DNA of 64,000 nt, from NCBI RefSeq assembly GCF_015832195.1, contig NC_052018.1:34190115-34254114 (forward strand), written 5' to 3'. This document shows, one piece after another, positions 61,801 through 64,000 of this stretch. How positions within the stretch are numbered: position 1 is the stretch's first letter; every line of letters starts with the position of its first letter. A model generated the notes under the pieces. That model saw only the letters and a program-made list of their open reading frames with translations. It had not been told where the DNA came from and searched no databases. The DNA comes from Motacilla alba alba. Lineage: Eukaryota; Chordata; Aves; Passeriformes; Motacillidae. A program made the translations under genes and the position numbers.

Positions 61801-62764
61801 ATAGGCAGTAGTAGTGCTACATATTCACACACATATATACATGCATGCCCATGTATACATTTCTACTTCATGGATGCAGCAGTCAGCAATAGTTGGGAAG
61901 CCACCTTTGTGTACAGAAGCTGTCCTTCCACTCCTCCTCCTTGCTCATCATTCCAACTTTCTGTCAAATCCTACTTCTATCCCACTTATTTAGGTATGTG
62001 AGCTGTGCTTTGTATACAAATATATTTAAATGCCTCAATACTTTGGATTCCATCTCTCGGTCAGTCGCTGTTTCCACTGCTAAATACACAGAAATTCATT
62101 ATTTCAAGGACATTGTTCTCTCAGTATCATTAATATCAAATATTAACAGCTTCTGGCTCTTACTAGTACTTCTAAATACACGACATATCAAAAGCAAGTA
62201 ATCAGACTGATACCATGCACTTAATGTTCAAATTTAACCCTGTACATGTATTAAATCAGTCATTTGTTGACAGAGAGCGTGTCACTCACCATACAAACTA
62301 TTGAATTTGGAAGAAGCCATGAAATGGATGTAACAGGGACTGCCTCTGCCCCAGGACAACTATGCACTAAATAGTTTAGCTAAGGTAGTAGAAATCCAGA
62401 TCTCCCCACCCACCTGGATGAAAAAATGAGAAATCCTCCAGTAAGACAGACACATGGAGAGAAAGGTGCTAGCTCTAAAACAAAGGTGTTTTCTTTGGTG
62501 TGAGTAGGAGAAAGAATGGGAAATGGAGATAGGGAAACTACCATTTTCTGATAACTCACATATACCTTGTCTGAAAAATCAGCTGGTTTCAATACTTTTT
62601 CTCCTGGTATCTCATTTAAATATTAGGAGCAGAGACAAATCTTGACAGCAACACTGAATTTACTTGCTTTGATTTCTCAGAGAAGAATTTGTGACACTGA
62701 ATTTTAGAGGCAATTCCAAAGAAAAAGAGGAGATACGATAATACAATGCATTTTAAAAGCCTCA
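58809..62764. other. non-coding sequence with an AT-rich patch
   Basis: The part 58920-59010 is ATTA-rich. 61098-61172 is an A/T-only-rich patch of AATAAT-like words in which ACTTCTAATA occurs twice. A 111-codon frame at 60589-60924 and a 102-codon frame at 61893-62201 have no recognisable domain. No mobile element or RNA gene was recognised. Confidence 0.5.
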
Positions 62765-62796
62765 TGTCATGTTTCATTTACTCTTGAAACATGACA
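62765..62796. repeat. perfect inverted repeat, 12-bp arms
   Basis: TGTCATGTTTCA at 62765-62776 is the exact reverse complement of TGAAACATGACA at 62785-62796, separated by eight bases. It could form a 12-bp hairpin. It lies in AT-rich unique DNA with no repeat body around it, and arms of this length are uncommon by chance in one 64-kb window. Confidence 0.93.
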
Positions 62797-64000
62797 GATG
62801 AATTTCTGACAGCAGAAGATGATACGTACGCATTCATTTATTTCCTAAGGAAAATAAGTACAAAAAAAATAAAATCCTTCAAAGGGAGAAAAGCCTTGTA
62901 AAACGCTTCAGCATCAAGAGAGAGGAAGGTATTCTGGGAGATAATTTTGTGACAGCAGACCAAAAAATGCCATTGATAAGATTTAGTGACTTCTCTCAAT
63001 CACGAAAAATAAAATCTAGTTTAATAAAAAACAGGGCACAGAGGAATCATCTTAGCGATTTGTCTGTTTGTTTGTTAGGCAATCACTTTTCAACCAGCTT
63101 TGAAATTTCTGATCCTCTAATACCTCTTGAGATTGCCTGCTTTCTTTGCTTATTGTTACATATATGTGATAGCAACAAAGGCTGAGGGATCTGGGGCTTA
63201 GCACACGAAGCTGAGGCTGGAGATGCAAGATTCCTGCCCATGCAGCCTGATCTCGCCAGGACCCACAGCCAGCCTTGGCCCAGCGGCTGGCTGTGCACGA
63301 GACACATGCTGCTAACAAGCCACCAGACAAGGGCATGTGAAGGTCTCATTCAGGGGACACCACAGTCAGACCACAGAAAAGCCCTGACCGTGCACCTGGC
63401 CTGCACAGCAGACAGTTAGTTCCTTGCATGGGAGGCAACAGGAAGGAGTCATGCAGGAGGACATTAGGCATCAGAGATTTGAGAGGTCACAAGAGCCTGC
63501 ATCCACCAAAAGGGCTTGGTAGGGTATCACGGGTGCTGGTGGCTGGTGTGGATCCTCACACCTTGTTAGAGGGCCCTGTCATCCCCCAGAGCCCCAGCTG
63601 GATGGCACAGCAGGAACAGAACTAATTACTGTTCAGGGAGGAACATGATGGAAATGTCTACACAACACAGTGCTTAACTTTCTTTTCTTAATAGACGGGC
63701 TATTGAAAAAGATGCTTTTTACCTCATTGAGAGTTCCAACTCAACATCTGAGTTTCAGCTCCGTTTTCCATTCAATTAGGGCTATTAAAGTCATCTTGAC
63801 ATTTGAGAAGTTAAAATGATTTACAGAATACATAAGCTTGAGCTCAGTAGATAAAAGAAGCTGTTTTTTCATTGTGAGCCTTATGGATTTGATACTAAAA
63901 AAAGGCAGCATGTCCTGCTCAAATACTCCCTGTTACAATGCCAGATGGGAATCTGGCACTAGAAGCTGGAGCTGGCAATAAGCAGGGGTCCTGATTCGTG
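62797..64000. other. non-coding unique sequence, no gene recognised
   Basis: The part 63180-63630 is GC-richer, with overlapping frames of 65-94 codons on both strands and no domain I recognise. The window ends in unique sequence. Confidence 0.55.

Overview
This window looks like non-coding nuclear DNA from a bird, most likely a passerine. The evidence is the repeat content. Five CR1 (chicken repeat 1) LINE fragments are present, four of them carrying the CR1 3' end with its ATTCTRTG-like octamers or the conserved end of the CR1 ORF2 reading frame. Three LTR-like blocks match avian endogenous-retrovirus LTR families as I remember them. No SINE of the Alu/B1/MIR kind was seen, and base composition is an ordinary AT-leaning vertebrate background. 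The species assignment rests on memory of repeat families and was not tested by a search.

No host protein-coding gene, rRNA, tRNA, CRISPR array or prokaryotic operon could be supported. The longest open frames (200 codons at 1468-2070, 176 at 16394-16924, 155 at 28914-29381, 154 at 35022-35486) have no recognisable domain, are often low in complexity, and are what chance gives in 64 kb. The window is therefore either a gene desert or the inside of one very large intron. A short exon could be hidden, because single exons of 30-50 codons cannot be recognised by eye.

Layout. 1-13 kb is unique sequence carrying a T/G-rich tract (5.2 kb), a 122-bp pure (GGAGA)n purine tract (7.0 kb) and a 24-bp poly(A) run (8.2 kb). 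13-21 kb holds three CR1 fragments (minus, minus, plus), two homopurine/homopyrimidine tracts and an ATTA-rich block at 18.47-18.9 kb. 21-45 kb is mostly unique DNA with a few short tandem duplications and a 21-bp palindrome (43.2 kb). The ATTA-rich stretches at 24.5-24.8, 25.7-25.85 and 36.5-37.0 kb resemble conserved non-coding elements in texture only. 45.3-45.8 kb is an old minus-strand LTR. 49.1-49.3 kb is a CR1 tail. 53.6-57.0 kb is the densest transposon cluster: a minus-strand LTR, a well-preserved plus-strand CR1 tail, and a second minus-strand LTR whose AT-rich interior has become a 108-bp (TATAT)n microsatellite. 57-64 kb is unique sequence with a poly(A) run, an AT-rich patch and a perfect 12-bp inverted repeat.

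Nothing in the window forms a recognisable new biological system. The most useful leads are the LTR-internal microsatellite, the purine tract, the in-frame 36-bp duplication at 39.3 kb, the inverted repeats, and the candidate regulatory blocks, which need cross-species alignment.
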